Assembly (NCBI GenBank): GCA_023078555.1
Contig: CM041204.1
Span: 1,836,485 to 1,900,484, forward strand
Source: Ulva prolifera
Taxonomy: Eukaryota; Chlorophyta; Ulvophyceae; Ulvales; Ulvaceae
DNA: 64,000 nucleotides
Direction of reading: 5' to 3'
The translations under genes were made by a program, and so were the position numbers. The notes under the pieces are model-generated. The model had not been told where the DNA came from. It saw only the letters and a program-made list of their open reading frames with translations, and did no database searches. Positions 47,896 through 59,076 of the stretch are shown in pieces; the stretch's first letter is position 1, and each line of letters opens with the position of its first letter.

Positions 47896-50800
47896 ATGAC
47901 ATCTGAGAACGGAGCCGACGCAGATGTAGTTGCACAAGATGTAGACGGTAGCGCAGTCGGTGGCGTAAACACTGATGCCGCTGCTAGTATGGCAGAAGAA
48001 CAAGATGCTGTGTCAGCACCGCTGCTGCAGAACGGGCCTCAGTCCTCACCCGACCCAGGTAATGGACATGATGTAGGGGTAGATGATCAAAAGTTCGTTT
48101 GCGACTGCTCCGTAGATCAGAGCTTGGTCAAAGGATTGCCGCCCATGTCACTGATTCTGCAGGTCCGCTGTTCCCAATGTTTCGCCGCTGCCCCAGCGAA
48201 TGTTGCATTCCCAGACGCATGGTGCCGTATTTGGGCATGGACTGTAGTATTCGCCTTGAAGTGTGACGCCTCCTAAGTTGTGGAGTGGTGCAGGAGCTGA
48301 AGGAACAGTATCGAATGGTCAGCTTCATCAGCTGCAGCTTCAGACCATGGCATGCCCACAACGCCATGCAGCCGCATAACTAGCTCTGGTCAGCACTATC
48401 TTGAATATAAAAGATCAGACTTGCACTGCAGGGCGGACCGCTTTCTCTCAATCTATTCTTCATCTACTCCGTGCAAATCGTCACCATGGCGTTTCTAGGT
48501 GTTCCCCACCCAGCTGACGACTATGCTTGAACCATTCACCAGGAACTTGCATCTGTTGCAATGACTGCACGATCTTCCTCTGCCTCACACATGCCGGATC
48601 CTGACCTTGTGAGCAGACCTACGCTTGCTAGTCCGCTCCGCCCTCGCTGTTCGTCGGTGCACACATGCATGTGTCCCTGTGGGAGCACACGCTCCCACAG
48701 CGACACATGGTCAGCCAGATGTACAATCTGAACTGCCGACCCCTTACACTAGTGTGAGTCCCGCACCAGCAGTGGCTGGAATGGGGTACCATCGGAACGG
48801 ACCGAGGCAGCTGAGGTCTGGCCAGCCTCGATCTCAGAGGACATCCGGTACCCGGTTTATTCGTATTGCCACCGTGACCACAACGTGCCCTCCCAGAGTC
48901 CTGACTGACACCCTGTGACCGCCCAAGGCAGCTGAGAGGGCTGCAGAGCACTAGTGGCCTGCATGCTACGGGCAGCATGTGACCATGCATGCACCTGAGG
49001 CGTGGCCACGCTCCTGCAGGCCACCACGGCGAGACGTCTCTCGCAGCAGCGTCGCTGTCGATGGTGCTCGTCAACACGTGCGGCTCGATGATCATGATGG
49101 GCCTCTGCGGCGCCACGGACACCCTCGGCTCCCAGGTGCGTTGGCCCTTGCTGCATGCGTGTGCGGCAGTGCCGATCAGTCCGGCAGTGCTGATCAACGG
49201 CCTCCGTACACAGCCGGCGATACCACCTGCAGCCACGCGGGGCGCTGCCTTGCACCGCTGATCGTCTGCGGCTTGCGGACGTGTCTGCGCTGCGCGCAGC
49301 AGCTGCAGTGCAGGCTGTCCGACACAGGTCAAAATTTTTAAATTGACGGCAGCTCGGCGGGCAGAGCAGTCCGCACAGGCTGAGCAATGTTTACATGCTG
49401 GGCTAAACAGTCTTCACAGGCCGAGCAGTGTTCAGTGCTGCATGTATGTGTAGCCCTGAATTCATACATTGGTCCACCACATCCTTCCACGAAATCCGGG
49501 TCCTGCTCTGCTCTACCACCACCGCCGTGCCACCCCCCGCTCATCATCCCCCACACCTCCCTCACAACAATGCCAAAGCAGAGTGCACACAGCCGGACCC
49601 ACGGCGCCCGCCACTTGTGTGAGACGCGGTTTGCTTTTCCTGGTGCCGGGGTGGCACGGACGCTCATTCTGTGAGGGCTGCTGCCCGTGGCTTGGGTGTG
49701 CTGGGTTGGGGAATCTGCTCTCAAGCTGCTCGCTGCTCTCGCGGAACTACCTGCGCCGTTGCCCTGGTCCCTGTAAACCATCACCCACCCCGCCAGCTGC
49801 TCGCAGGCGTAAGGAGCGCAGCAGTGTGGACTCGCAACGTGCTACGGAGAAACAACCTCACCTTGCAGGCGTACGGAGCGCAGCAGTACGGCCAGCTGTC
49901 CATCATCTTCCAGCGCACCGTCCTCTTCCTCGCCGCCCACGCCGCCCCCCTCTCCCTCTTCGTCCTTGCCGCGCCCCCCCTCTTCCGCGCCATGGGCCAG
50001 CCCGCCGCGGTCTGCGACCTCATGGCCCCCTACATCGCCGTGACCGTTCCCGGCATCTGGCTCGACGCCGTCGACCGCCCGATGAACCGCATCCTCATCG
50101 CGCAGCAGATCTCGCGGCCGCAGATGTGGATCTCCGGGGTCGTGCTGCTCATGCACGTCGCGACGAACGTCGTGTTTTTCCACGTGCTCGGGCTCGGGTA
50201 CGTGTGGCAGGGGGTCGCGGCGACGCTGTCGCGTGTCTACTACTTCGCGATGCAGGTGCGGCCTCGTGTCTGTATGTCGACCCTCACCCTCGCCCGGCAT
50301 GCGTGTGCCATGTCTACATGCATGTGGTTACTACAGACACCGCACGTGCCAGCCAGCAGTCCCAGCCAGCGGCATGACAACTGCAGCATACCGCACTGAA
50401 TGTAAGGAGCCGTGAATGTCCGTCCCGAGAATTTCCAAGCTATGCGGTAGCTATGCACCGTATGCCACCGGCTGACATCCGCCGCCCGCGGTCATGCATG
50501 TGTGCCCGGTTTGGACACCACACGAGACTGCATGCATGTGACAGCGCACCGGGCTGCATACATTTCACTGCACATGCATGTCACTCATGCATGATGACGC
50601 AAAGCAGCCATGAGCAGCCCAGCGGTGCAGGTGGCGTACATCCACTGGGCGGGGCTGGGCGAGCGGGTGTGGGGGCGGCCGTCAGCCAAGGCGCTGGAGC
50701 GGTGGCCGCGCTTCGCGGCGCTGGCGTACCCCGCGGCGCTGATGCGGTGCATGGAGAGCTTCTGCTACTCCGGCATGACCGTCGTCGCCGGTACGAGCCG

Positions 50801-52198
50801 CCTTGTGGGGAGACCTGGGCGCTCTGGCCCTGGCCAGGCGCCCGGCTGATATTCGTCAGTCAGCTCCCTCGTCACCGCGCCTTGTATGTTATATACTGAA
50901 GTTTTGTGTGCTCATGATTTTAGGGGGCTGTCATCTCGTGGGCACTATGGGCCTGATGCTGGCATAGCTCTGGGTTCACTGATGACTATAATCGCTCGCT
51001 CTATGCCCCACCAGCGGCATGTGGCTACAACGTCATCACACCCAGACTCTCTGCAATTCGGCCAGTGATCTCCGACTGTCTACTGTGACAACGGCTTTCT
51101 AGGTTTTTTTGCCGTACGTCGTTTACACACAACAGCTGTTTACACACGGCATCGGCGTCGTCGTCAAGGGCCGTCCCGCCGCGCGCCCACAACCACCCCC
51201 CCCTGTGTCCGCAGGCCTGCTGCCGAGCGGCGCGACCGCCGTGTCGGCCATCGGCGTCGCCTTCAACCTCTACGGCGTCCTCTTCATGGCCTTCCTCGGC
51301 CAGGCCGTGTCCGTCGGCACGCGCGTCGGCAACGCCCTCGGCGCCGGCCGCCCCGGCTCCGCGCGCCTCTCCTCCCTCTCCGCCGTCGCCGTCACGCCCG
51401 TCGTGTGGGTGCCGATCGCGCTCGTCCTCGCGCTGCCGTTCACGCAGCGGCCGCTCGTCGCGCTGTTCACAAAGCCCGAGGATGTCGAGCTGCGGGAGGT
51501 GCTCGGGCGGCTGCTGTACATCGTGGCCGCGCTGGAGCTGCTGGACGGCATGCAGACGGTGATGTCAGGTGCGCATGCATACATGACACATCGTATGTCA
51601 ACGCGGTCGTGGTGCCGTGTAGATGCTGCGCGTTGCACGGCATGACCCTGCAAGCTGTGCCGTGCCGCCAGTGGCGTGCCATATTGAGAATGTAAACTGA
51701 ATGAAGTCCTAGTCTGAGGTACGAAGGCTGCGGTGACTGCATGCATCTTCTTGGGCCGCAGCTCTGGTGGCGGGTGCTCCTGTTACACACATATGCCAAG
51801 CCCACTTGCTCCGCAATCCGCAAGCATGCGCACGTAGCCACCCTCCCTCGCAGCTGCTACACAAGACTCGTGTAGCGAGGGCGAGAGCGCGCCTGCCCGG
51901 CACACGCCGCAAGTCATGACTGCAACACCACCCACCAGTGGGCCGTGCCGGTGCAGGGGTGGTGACGGGCGCCGGCAAGCAGCTGCGCGGCGCGGCCGTG
52001 AACTTCATCGCGTACTACATCATCGCCGTGCCGGCCGCGACGGCGCTCGCGTTCCTGACGCCCATGTGGGTGTACGGCCTGTACCTCGGCCTCAGCCTCG
52101 GGCCCCTCGTGCAGTCGCTGCTGTACGGCGCCCTCATCCTCACCGTCGACTGGACGAGGGAGGCGCAGCGTGCGTACGCTTCGGCGCGGGCGGAATGA
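47896..52198 (+). CDS. MATE-family efflux transporter (538 aa, eight exons)
   Basis: Exons are 47896-48162, 48294-48317 (24-nt microexon, ELKEQYRM), 48432-48498, 49020-49135, 49869-50255, 50631-50790, 51215-51568 and 51957-52198; all phases agree. After an acidic, probably cytosolic N-terminus of about 80 residues, the protein follows MATE order: QELKEQYRM-GGPLSLNLFF, FLGHHGETSLAAASL, GATDTLGSQAYGAQQYGQL (the TM2 landmark), VPGIWLDAVDRPMNRIL, then in the second half SGATAVSAIGVAFNLYGVLF, QAVSVGTRVGNALGAGRPGS and VVTGAGKQLRGAAVNFIAYY. MATE proteins are antiporters that export organic cations or metabolites using H+ or Na+; twelve membrane segments are expected. TGTAA lies about 75 bp after the stop. 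Relics of the last exon recur at 57.5-58.4 and 62.0 kb. Confidence 0.93.
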
Positions 52199-53329
52199 TT
52201 GCCGCGGTGTCGGACGACGGTGCTTTATTTGTTGTGCACATGTTGGGAGTGGCTCGGAGGGCAGGGGGGGCAAAGTGTAAGTCGCGGGGCCAGTGGAACA
52301 ACAAGCATTGAACTCGCGGCCCTGTGGGGCTGTAGGGGCGGCAGCCTCGCCATCAAGGTGTAGAAACTGTTGTGGTGATATGCATGCGCCTGTGGAGACG
52401 GTCTCCCCAGCTGCTCTGCACAGCCGCTGCAGCCGGGTGCAAGAGATTACATGTGACTGAGGTGATGGGGGTGACCTGGTGATATGTGCCGCTCGCGCTA
52501 TGTCGAGTAAAAGTGGCGTAGGTGATTACAGAGGGGATAGTTGAATTGCGTTACCCTGAGACTAATGTATTTACTATAAGAGGTTTGTGGTATTACACTT
52601 CATCGGGAGTGTATCTGCTGTAATTTGTTCTCAAGATCCTCAGACGTATCACCTGGTGTGGTGAAGCGTGCTGTGGTGTCGAACCTGTGTTGGCTGCCTG
52701 TGGCGCGGACCGTTCTGACTGCGCCAGCATTGTAGCTGCTGGATATAGTATGTCATGGGGTATCACGGCTGTCAGTGCTCTACAGCCCGACGGGGTTCCC
52801 GCTGGAATCGACATGTTCCAAAAATGCGGCCAGAACTTAGAGAAACAAACGGTTTTCGCCGCTGAAAATGAGCTGTGAAAGCCAATATTTTCTAGAGATA
52901 GCGAGCGCATCCCGCTGGCAGCTGTCCCTCAGCGGTGCAGTGCCGCTTGAATTTTGAGTCCGGCGGAAAATCTCTCCGGAACAAAAAGGCCCTGTAGACT
53001 CTTAGAGTGCAGAGCACTGGTCGCAGTGCTGCCAGCTATCAGCTCAGCTGTATACACCGTCTCCGTTAATCCGCACCACGAGGGACGATGTTGTTGGTGG
53101 CTCTCGAATGCTGATTTCTTTCTTCCGTTGTTGATGTTCTGGATTTTCAGATCCTTCTGTGCCGCGAGATATCGCATCAGGTCCATCCAAGCCCACGCAC
53201 ACTGTGGCCAAATACATCGGCCGTAGGGCAGGCGTTGTCTAGCCCGAAACTGCAGAGACAGACTTTTTCAACATTTTGAGAGTCGGCGGCTCTGCTAAAC
53301 AAGGTTCGAGCTCACAACTCGCAAGCAAA
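52199..53329. other. Spacer between MATE and SKP1-LRR copy C
   Basis: No gene. Its right part (about 53000-53160) is clearly similar to about 58790-58950 and more loosely to about 62690-62880, which lie upstream of copies D and E. The leader AACAAGGTTCGAG just before the start codon is shared with copy D. This is the likely promoter region of the family. Confidence 0.55.
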
Positions 53330-55634
53330 ATGGTTATCTTCGACGCTCCAGTGTGCCTGACACGCTCCGCCCCTCTTGACTCTTACTCCGGGCACTTACT
53401 CTTCTACGACGTTATTGAGCCAAGCTCTGTCTCTAGGTCCGGAGTGTTGTCATGCATTGCCGAAGCGGGCGGTGAAGTGGTGCTGCCGGACGCGATCAGG
53501 CTGCCAGAGTTCAGAGCATGGGTGGCTGCGACTAATGCCGACCGAGCAGCGGTTGATGTAATGGCGTTTACGTCAATTTGCACCGTTCTCAAGGTACGGC
53601 ATGCTTCCACATGATGGCTACAAACGCCGATTTAGGCCTTGAATCGTGTTGGGCGGTCTTGGTGGTGCCGTGATGCGAAGCTACAGAGCTGAAACATCAC
53701 CATCTAGTAATGGTAAAACCTGTTCAGGTGGCAGATGCTCTAGATGACGCAGGATTGGACGATTGGATCAACACTGCTGCCGGTCGTCTTACCCAATACG
53801 CACATTGCCACGAGGAGACCGACGACTTGACTCCGCACCAGATCGCTGACAGCTTGACCACACTGTCCAGCTCGCTGCAGATCCGTCTCTTCGTGAGCGT
53901 GACTCGTGATGCACGCAAGCTGCACAGCTTGCTAGACTTCCTGCCCAGCCACATCCACCATGCACTGGTTGCAGCTTCCATCACGCCCGCCAAGGTGCTC
54001 GAGATACCTCTGCACGACAACTCTCTCCCGTTCGTCAAGGCCGTATCCGCAAACTCTCCTCCACCTCCCTCCATTCTGTCCCTGAGCGTTCGCATACCAA
54101 AAGACTCCCCAATGCAAGGCGAGGCCTGGCAGGAAGCAGCAGGCCACCTCTCTCAAGCACTGCAGCACCACTCAGGCATCACCAGCCTCCGCCTCAACGT
54201 GAAGCACATGGATGCTGCTTCAGCACAGCGACTCGCCCCAGCAATATCCACTCTCACGTCCCTGCAGTCCCTCTACCTGCACACAGGCATCAACACTGCC
54301 ACTTCCACCGCCCTGCAGCAGACGCTGCAAGCTCTGCCCCAGCTCGAAGACCTCTCGCTCTCCCTGATTCTTGCCACAGATTCACAGAAGTGCCAGCGTG
54401 ATGTGAGCACTGCCGGCACAGCCCCGTGCTGCCTGGCAGCCCTTCTGTCCCCAGCCACAAAGCTGACCTCCCTTTGGGTGTTCGCACAAGCAGACGGAGG
54501 CAAAGAATGCTACACAGCCACAAACTCCCTAACGTTACCATTTCTGATGCAGCTGAGCTTGAAGTTTGAGCAGCTCAGTATTCCCGATGATTCCCGATGC
54601 ACACATAACTCTCACACAATCGCATCCAGCTGTCTCTTGAGTCACCTGGCCTCACCTCCCTGGACCTTCGTGATGGCTTCAAGTACGCCGCCCTGCGAGC
54701 GGAAGATACTCCACATGCCCAGCGCTTCTTCAGCAGCCTCGCAAACTTCGAGCAACTGCGGCACCTCAGCATCACCGCCCCGCAAGATTACCACATGAGG
54801 TGTGCAGCCATCACGCATGCGGTCACCGCGGCCGCGCCGCCCGTGCTGGCTGCCCTGCCCCACCTCCAGTACCTCAGCTTCAACGCCGAACTCCCATCTG
54901 TGCTCGCAAGCCTGCCGATGCTGGCGGGCGCGACCGGACTGTCCCACCTGCGCCTGAAGTGCCGGCACAGGCACAACCACCCGCAAGCCGCGCTGACAGT
55001 GTCGCCCGATGACTGGGAGGAACTCTTCAGCGGGCTGTCCCGGCTCAGCCTCGCGAGCCTGGAGGTCGACGGGTGTTTCGCCATGCTGCCGGGCATCACC
55101 CGCCTGAGCATGCGAGACCTCGCCCGGCTGTCGGCGCTGCGAGCCACCCACTGGGAGTGCCTCCGCACCCGCGCCGACATCGACGCCCTCTCCAGCATGA
55201 CCCACCTCCGCAAGCTGCACCTGATCGGCAGCGCGGTGCCGGAGGGCATGCATGCGCGGTGCGTGCACGGCGTTGCCGCGCTGTCCGCGCTCACCGATCT
55301 CGCGCTCCAGGTGGTCGACAGCTCAGACACGATCGTTTCCTCGCTCATCAAGTACGCGCCGGCGGGAGCGTGGCCGCAGCTGCGCCAGCTCAGCCTGGAT
55401 GTGTGGCCGCCGAGTGCTGCCCCGGCCGCGGTATTCGGCTTCGCGAGCGGCCTGCCGGCACTGACGCGGCTTGTGCTGGACCTCCCAGACGCCTTGCCCA
55501 CGACCACGAGTGACGCTGATGATGACCCAGACGAGGAGGCCTTGGCGGAGGAGGCGGCCTTCTCCCGAGATGTTGCAGAATTGGCGGCGCAAGCCGACTT
55601 TGCTGTTGAATACCTTGAAGAATTCCCTTTCTGA
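53330..55634 (+). pseudogene. SKP1-like/LRR family copy C, one frameshift
   Basis: Exon 1 is 53330-53593 (88 codons, MVIFDAPVCLTRSAPLD...) and exon 2 starts at 53728; the intron is 134 bp with AAG|gtacgg and gttcag|GTGGCAGAT. The SKP1-like part (VLSCIAEAGGEVVLPDAIRL, VADALDDAGLDDWINTAA, LTPHQIADSL) and first LRRs are intact. Near 54645, where copy D reads LSHLAAPLTSLDL, copy C lacks about 7 bp, so the frame changes and meets a stop at 54798. The following frame continues the family alignment to the EFPF end at 55634 (LARLSALRATHWECL, QADFAVEYLEEFPF). A single break suggests a young pseudogene, a truncated product of about 445 aa, or a sequence error. Confidence 0.8.
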
Positions 55635-55659
55635 TGTGCGGATCCAGCCGTTCGGAGCC

Positions 55660-56198
55660 ATCGCTGCCTCGGCTGAGCTCGATACAGTGACATGTTTGAC
55701 TACGGTGGGTGTCTACAGGAGCGCAGCTCAGCTTCACAAGCTCGCAATTCAACCCACATTCGGTGGTACAGTCGGCACACATACAAGAATTCCAGAGAAA
55801 GACATAGTGGGGCAACACATTAACATTTACGTGTGATCGAGTGCATCTGCGCGTTCTCGGCTGCGTTTCTCAGCAGGACCTGCCCCAGGGCTTACCTGTA
55901 GACCGCCATGTATACTACTGCTGCTCTGGCATAGCAGTCATGTTGCTATCTTGCAAACTCCTTGCACGGGTAGCCGCTGCAGTGATACCGGCGTTTACCA
56001 ACTGCGAGCACTGATATGCGTAGGACACAAATGCCGGCCCGGCTACCTTCATCATCAACTCAAATCCATGTATTTACGTTGTTACGATGGATCTCTAGCC
56101 GAATCAAGCTCGTGAATGTATCGGAAAGCGTTCGAAGCGGCAAAATGTGGCCTCGCCAGGCATCTTCGCCCAGACCAGCCTTGTCGCGGAAAGGATGT
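55660..56198. repeat. ~540-bp duplicated block, copy 2
   Basis: Matches 39534-40078 in the same orientation. It is wedged between the end of copy C and the C-terminal relic at 56254-56424. Confidence 0.8.
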
Positions 56199-56253
56199 GC
56201 AGTGCCCCTCGGTGCGCTCGTGGCGGCCTGCCAGCGCTCACCCAACTGCTGCA

Positions 56254-56424
56254 GTTATCCGCTTCGCGCGCGGCCTGCCAGCGCTCACCCAACTCACGCT
56301 CGAGCTCCCAGACGTTGAGCTTGCTCAAGACACGGACCATGCGTTCGAATCCATCGAAGAGATCGAAGCCTTGGCGGCAGAGGCTGACTTTGCCGTAGTT
56401 TACGCTGAAGAGTTCCCCTTCTGA
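56254..56424 (+). pseudogene. C-terminal relic of a SKP1-like/LRR gene
   Basis: 57 codons open to a TGA: IRFARGLPALTQLTLELPDV ... AEADFAVVYAEEFPF. This equals the last LRR and tail of copies C and D. Upstream sequence is the unrelated duplicated block. A GCGGCCTGCCAGCGCTCACC stretch is repeated just before and within it (about 56223 and 56270), as if a slippage or junction event occurred here. Confidence 0.8.
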
Positions 56425-57477
56425 GGGGCTGTTGTGGGGTGAGCACCGCACCGAGGTGTGCTGCCGCCACGCTCGTTGCCAGACTGCGCACGCACTGCCT
56501 TGCCGAGGCGGGAGCCTCTGTGTCGACAGGCGTGGCATGCGGCCTCAATGCCGCATGCTGCGAGCCTGTGCGTCTCGAGTCGAGACTCTCTACGGTGTGC
56601 AGGGGCCCTCGGTGCGCTCGTGGCGGCAGCCTCCGCGAAATGCATATGGATTTGTGGCGTTCGCGAGGACATGTGGCCAATACATAGACGAGGTGCCACG
56701 GGTGGGCATGCCAGCATCCCGCCGCAACTGGAGTGCTGTGTGCGGTGTCGGGTCGCTCTGCAGCATTGCCAGGTCTGGCACCCAGAAACTAGACCTGAAT
56801 AGTCGGGATTAACTTCAGTTGTGGCATGTGATCGGGCCCGACGACCCAACACTGGCTGTGTGGGTGCATGCCGGGCACTGCCTCTCAAGGCAGCGCGCGG
56901 GTGGTCCCTGCCCCACGGGGCGCATGCGCCCTCGGGCATGGCAGCGGCACCTCGGGCGCCCCTCGCAGCCTCGAGGCTTGGCAGGCGGCCTCTTGTGGCG
57001 CCCCCTAGCTCCGCATGGCAGCTGTGGCCACAGGTAGGCCGCCACGTGTCTGTGGGTGGGTGTAAGGTGGTAGCTGCAGCAGGCAGTCAGTGTGACCCGG
57101 GCCAGGGATGGGAATGGGAGCGGCGCCTGGGGTGCCGTGTAGCAGTGGCTTGGGTGGACGCCACACGGCGGTCGCTGGGCACGTGACTGTCATGTTGCTG
57201 GGCTCCTGGTGCTCATGCTGCTGGGTGCCTGGTGCTCATGCCCATGCATCCCAGTGCTCAGATGGTGTACCCGGTCGCCACTCACAGCCACTGCAGTCGG
57301 TCGCGTGAGCCACCCCGGCCATGCGTGTCATTGTGAGTGTCGATCAGGGTGTCCACCGGGGTGGCAAGCAGCGGTGAAGGCTGTTGCAACCGCTGTGCGT
57401 GGGTGGTGCAGGAGCGTGGACGGGTGTGATGCAAACAGAGACAGCCACCGGGCACAATTGCACGCACAACTTCCTCA
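56425..57477. other. Intergenic with a dispersed repeat
   Basis: 56745-56860 matches 23405-23512 (shared GGGTCGCT(T/C)TGCAGCATT and ATCGGGCCCGACGACCCA). About 57330-57440 resembles about 62505-62620. No coding signal otherwise. Confidence 0.5.
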
Positions 57478-58374
57478 GTGGGGGGAATCTGCGTGGCGCC
57501 GCGGTACCTTTTCAGCGCTTGGAGACGACCGCAACGTGTTGGGGCAGTGATTCGATGCGGTGTGAATCTTATGGTGCTGCCTGCCTCTCAAAACTTCTTT
57601 GTACATGTAACGTGGCACACCCGGGCCCTCTCTTGCCGCTGCCAGGCTCTCTGCTGCAGAGTCGCATTCGTACATTTCGTGACTAAGGGTTTTAAGCAAA
57701 AATGCGCGTATGGTACGTTGGCTCCAATCTTGGGGGGTTGAAAAGTACGCTGTATCTGAAGATTTAGGCTACATCACTGGCTTGGCGCCTGAGGCGCCAA
57801 GCTGGTCATGGCCAGACTTGGTGGTGCCACGATCACTGTAATCTGTGCTTAGGCACACTATTTCAGAGAGCAGTACAATATACTAACAGTGAATTAGATG
57901 ACCAGGTTACACGGGTTCATCATGCAATGCAAGGGATGTTAAAAACCTCCTTTGGCCTTGTGGCTAGAGGTGCACCACAGTGCAGAGGTCTAGGCTCTCT
58001 CAAAACGCGTATGTCCGAAACGTACGCGCGTACTATACGCTGATAAAGTACGTTAGAATAAAATACGCGTATTAAACGTACCGTAATCGAAAGATACGTG
58101 TATTAATGCAACTCTGCTCTGCTGTGAGTGGGGGCCCGCCACATGGGGTACCCTCCCTGAGACATCGGACACGCCACAGAGCTGCGCCATCACCGGGCTG
58201 GCCGCGGCGGCCTTCCCGCCACCCTGTGGGCATATTCATGTGGCCTCTACTAGGTAGTACCTCGGCCTCAGCCTCGGGCCCCTCGTGCAGTCGCTGCTGT
58301 CCGGCGCCCTCATCGCCGCCGTCAACGGCATAGAGGCGCGGGCGCGGGCGTGGGCTGCGGCGCGAGTGGGGTGA
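57478..58374 (+). pseudogene. MATE last-exon relic of tandem unit 2, split by an insertion
   Basis: 57478-57515 resembles the MATE segment GKQLRGAAVNF (NLRGAAVPF here). 58258-58374 matches its end almost exactly at DNA level (TACCTCGGCCTCAGCCTCGG..., protein YLGLSLGPLVQSLLSGALI) and runs to a TGA. Between them lies about 740 bp of unrelated DNA, AT-rich in part. It precedes SKP1-LRR copy D just as the real MATE exon precedes copy C. Confidence 0.6.
57660..58100. other. AT-rich insertion-like segment
   Basis: It differs in composition from its surroundings and is rich in ACGTAC/CGCGTA motifs. GCGTATGGTACGTT near the left side and AAACGTACCGTAATC near the right are roughly inverted, suggesting a MITE-like element; a perfect palindrome CTTGGCGCC-TGA-GGCGCCAAG lies at about 57780-57800. 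No target duplication was found. Confidence 0.35.
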
Positions 58375-59076
58375 CGGCCGGCCATGGGACGGCGGTGCTT
58401 GCAATTGACTTGTTCTGTGGGGAGCGGCTCGCAGGGCCACATGGTAAGGGGAACTAGACACTGGAGTAGAGCAGTGAACCTGTGGCCTTCTGGCGGACCT
58501 TACAATTGGCAGCGTCGCCGTGGAATGTGTTGGTGCGCGCATGCATGCTCAGGTGTACCTAGGCCACAGCCAGCCGCGGTCAGATGCAAGAGCGACCCCG
58601 GCCCATGAGTGTCGCTGCAACTGTTGCTGTGACCACAGGGGTGGAAAGGTGTAGTGGATGGTGCTGTGATGGCGAGCCTGTGCTGGCTTGTGTGTTGGCG
58701 TCTCAGGTCGTGGGATATGTGATGGTGTGATCATGGTCATGACCATGGTCAGCATTGCTGGCATGGTTCGGTACTGTTGTAGCGGTGCTGCCAGCTGTAA
58801 GCTGAGCTGCACAGCCTGCCTCCGTGAGAGCTACACCATGAGAGGGGTCACATATTCGGAAAGACCAGGTTTCGTATCGGTGTCTATCGTTGTTGACGTC
58901 CCGGATTTTCATACCTTCATGTGTCGCGAGATGTCGCTTCCAGCGCGCCTCGGCTAAGTACGCCTGCCACACTTCGGGCGTTGATGGGCCGACGCTGCAG
59001 AGACGGCTGTTGCTAAGTCGTTGTCCCCGCCGGCCGCTCTGCTGAACAAGGTTCGAGTACGTAAATCGAGAGCAGA
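58375..59076. other. Spacer upstream of SKP1-LRR copy D
   Basis: No gene. 58790-58950 corresponds to the spacer in front of copy C. The leader AACAAGGTTCGAG at about 59045 precedes the ATG. Confidence 0.5.

Noticed and set aside
49469-50377. A 302-codon plus-strand frame, Arg/Pro-rich
   Set aside because: It is out of frame with MATE exon 5, which encodes clear MATE motifs.
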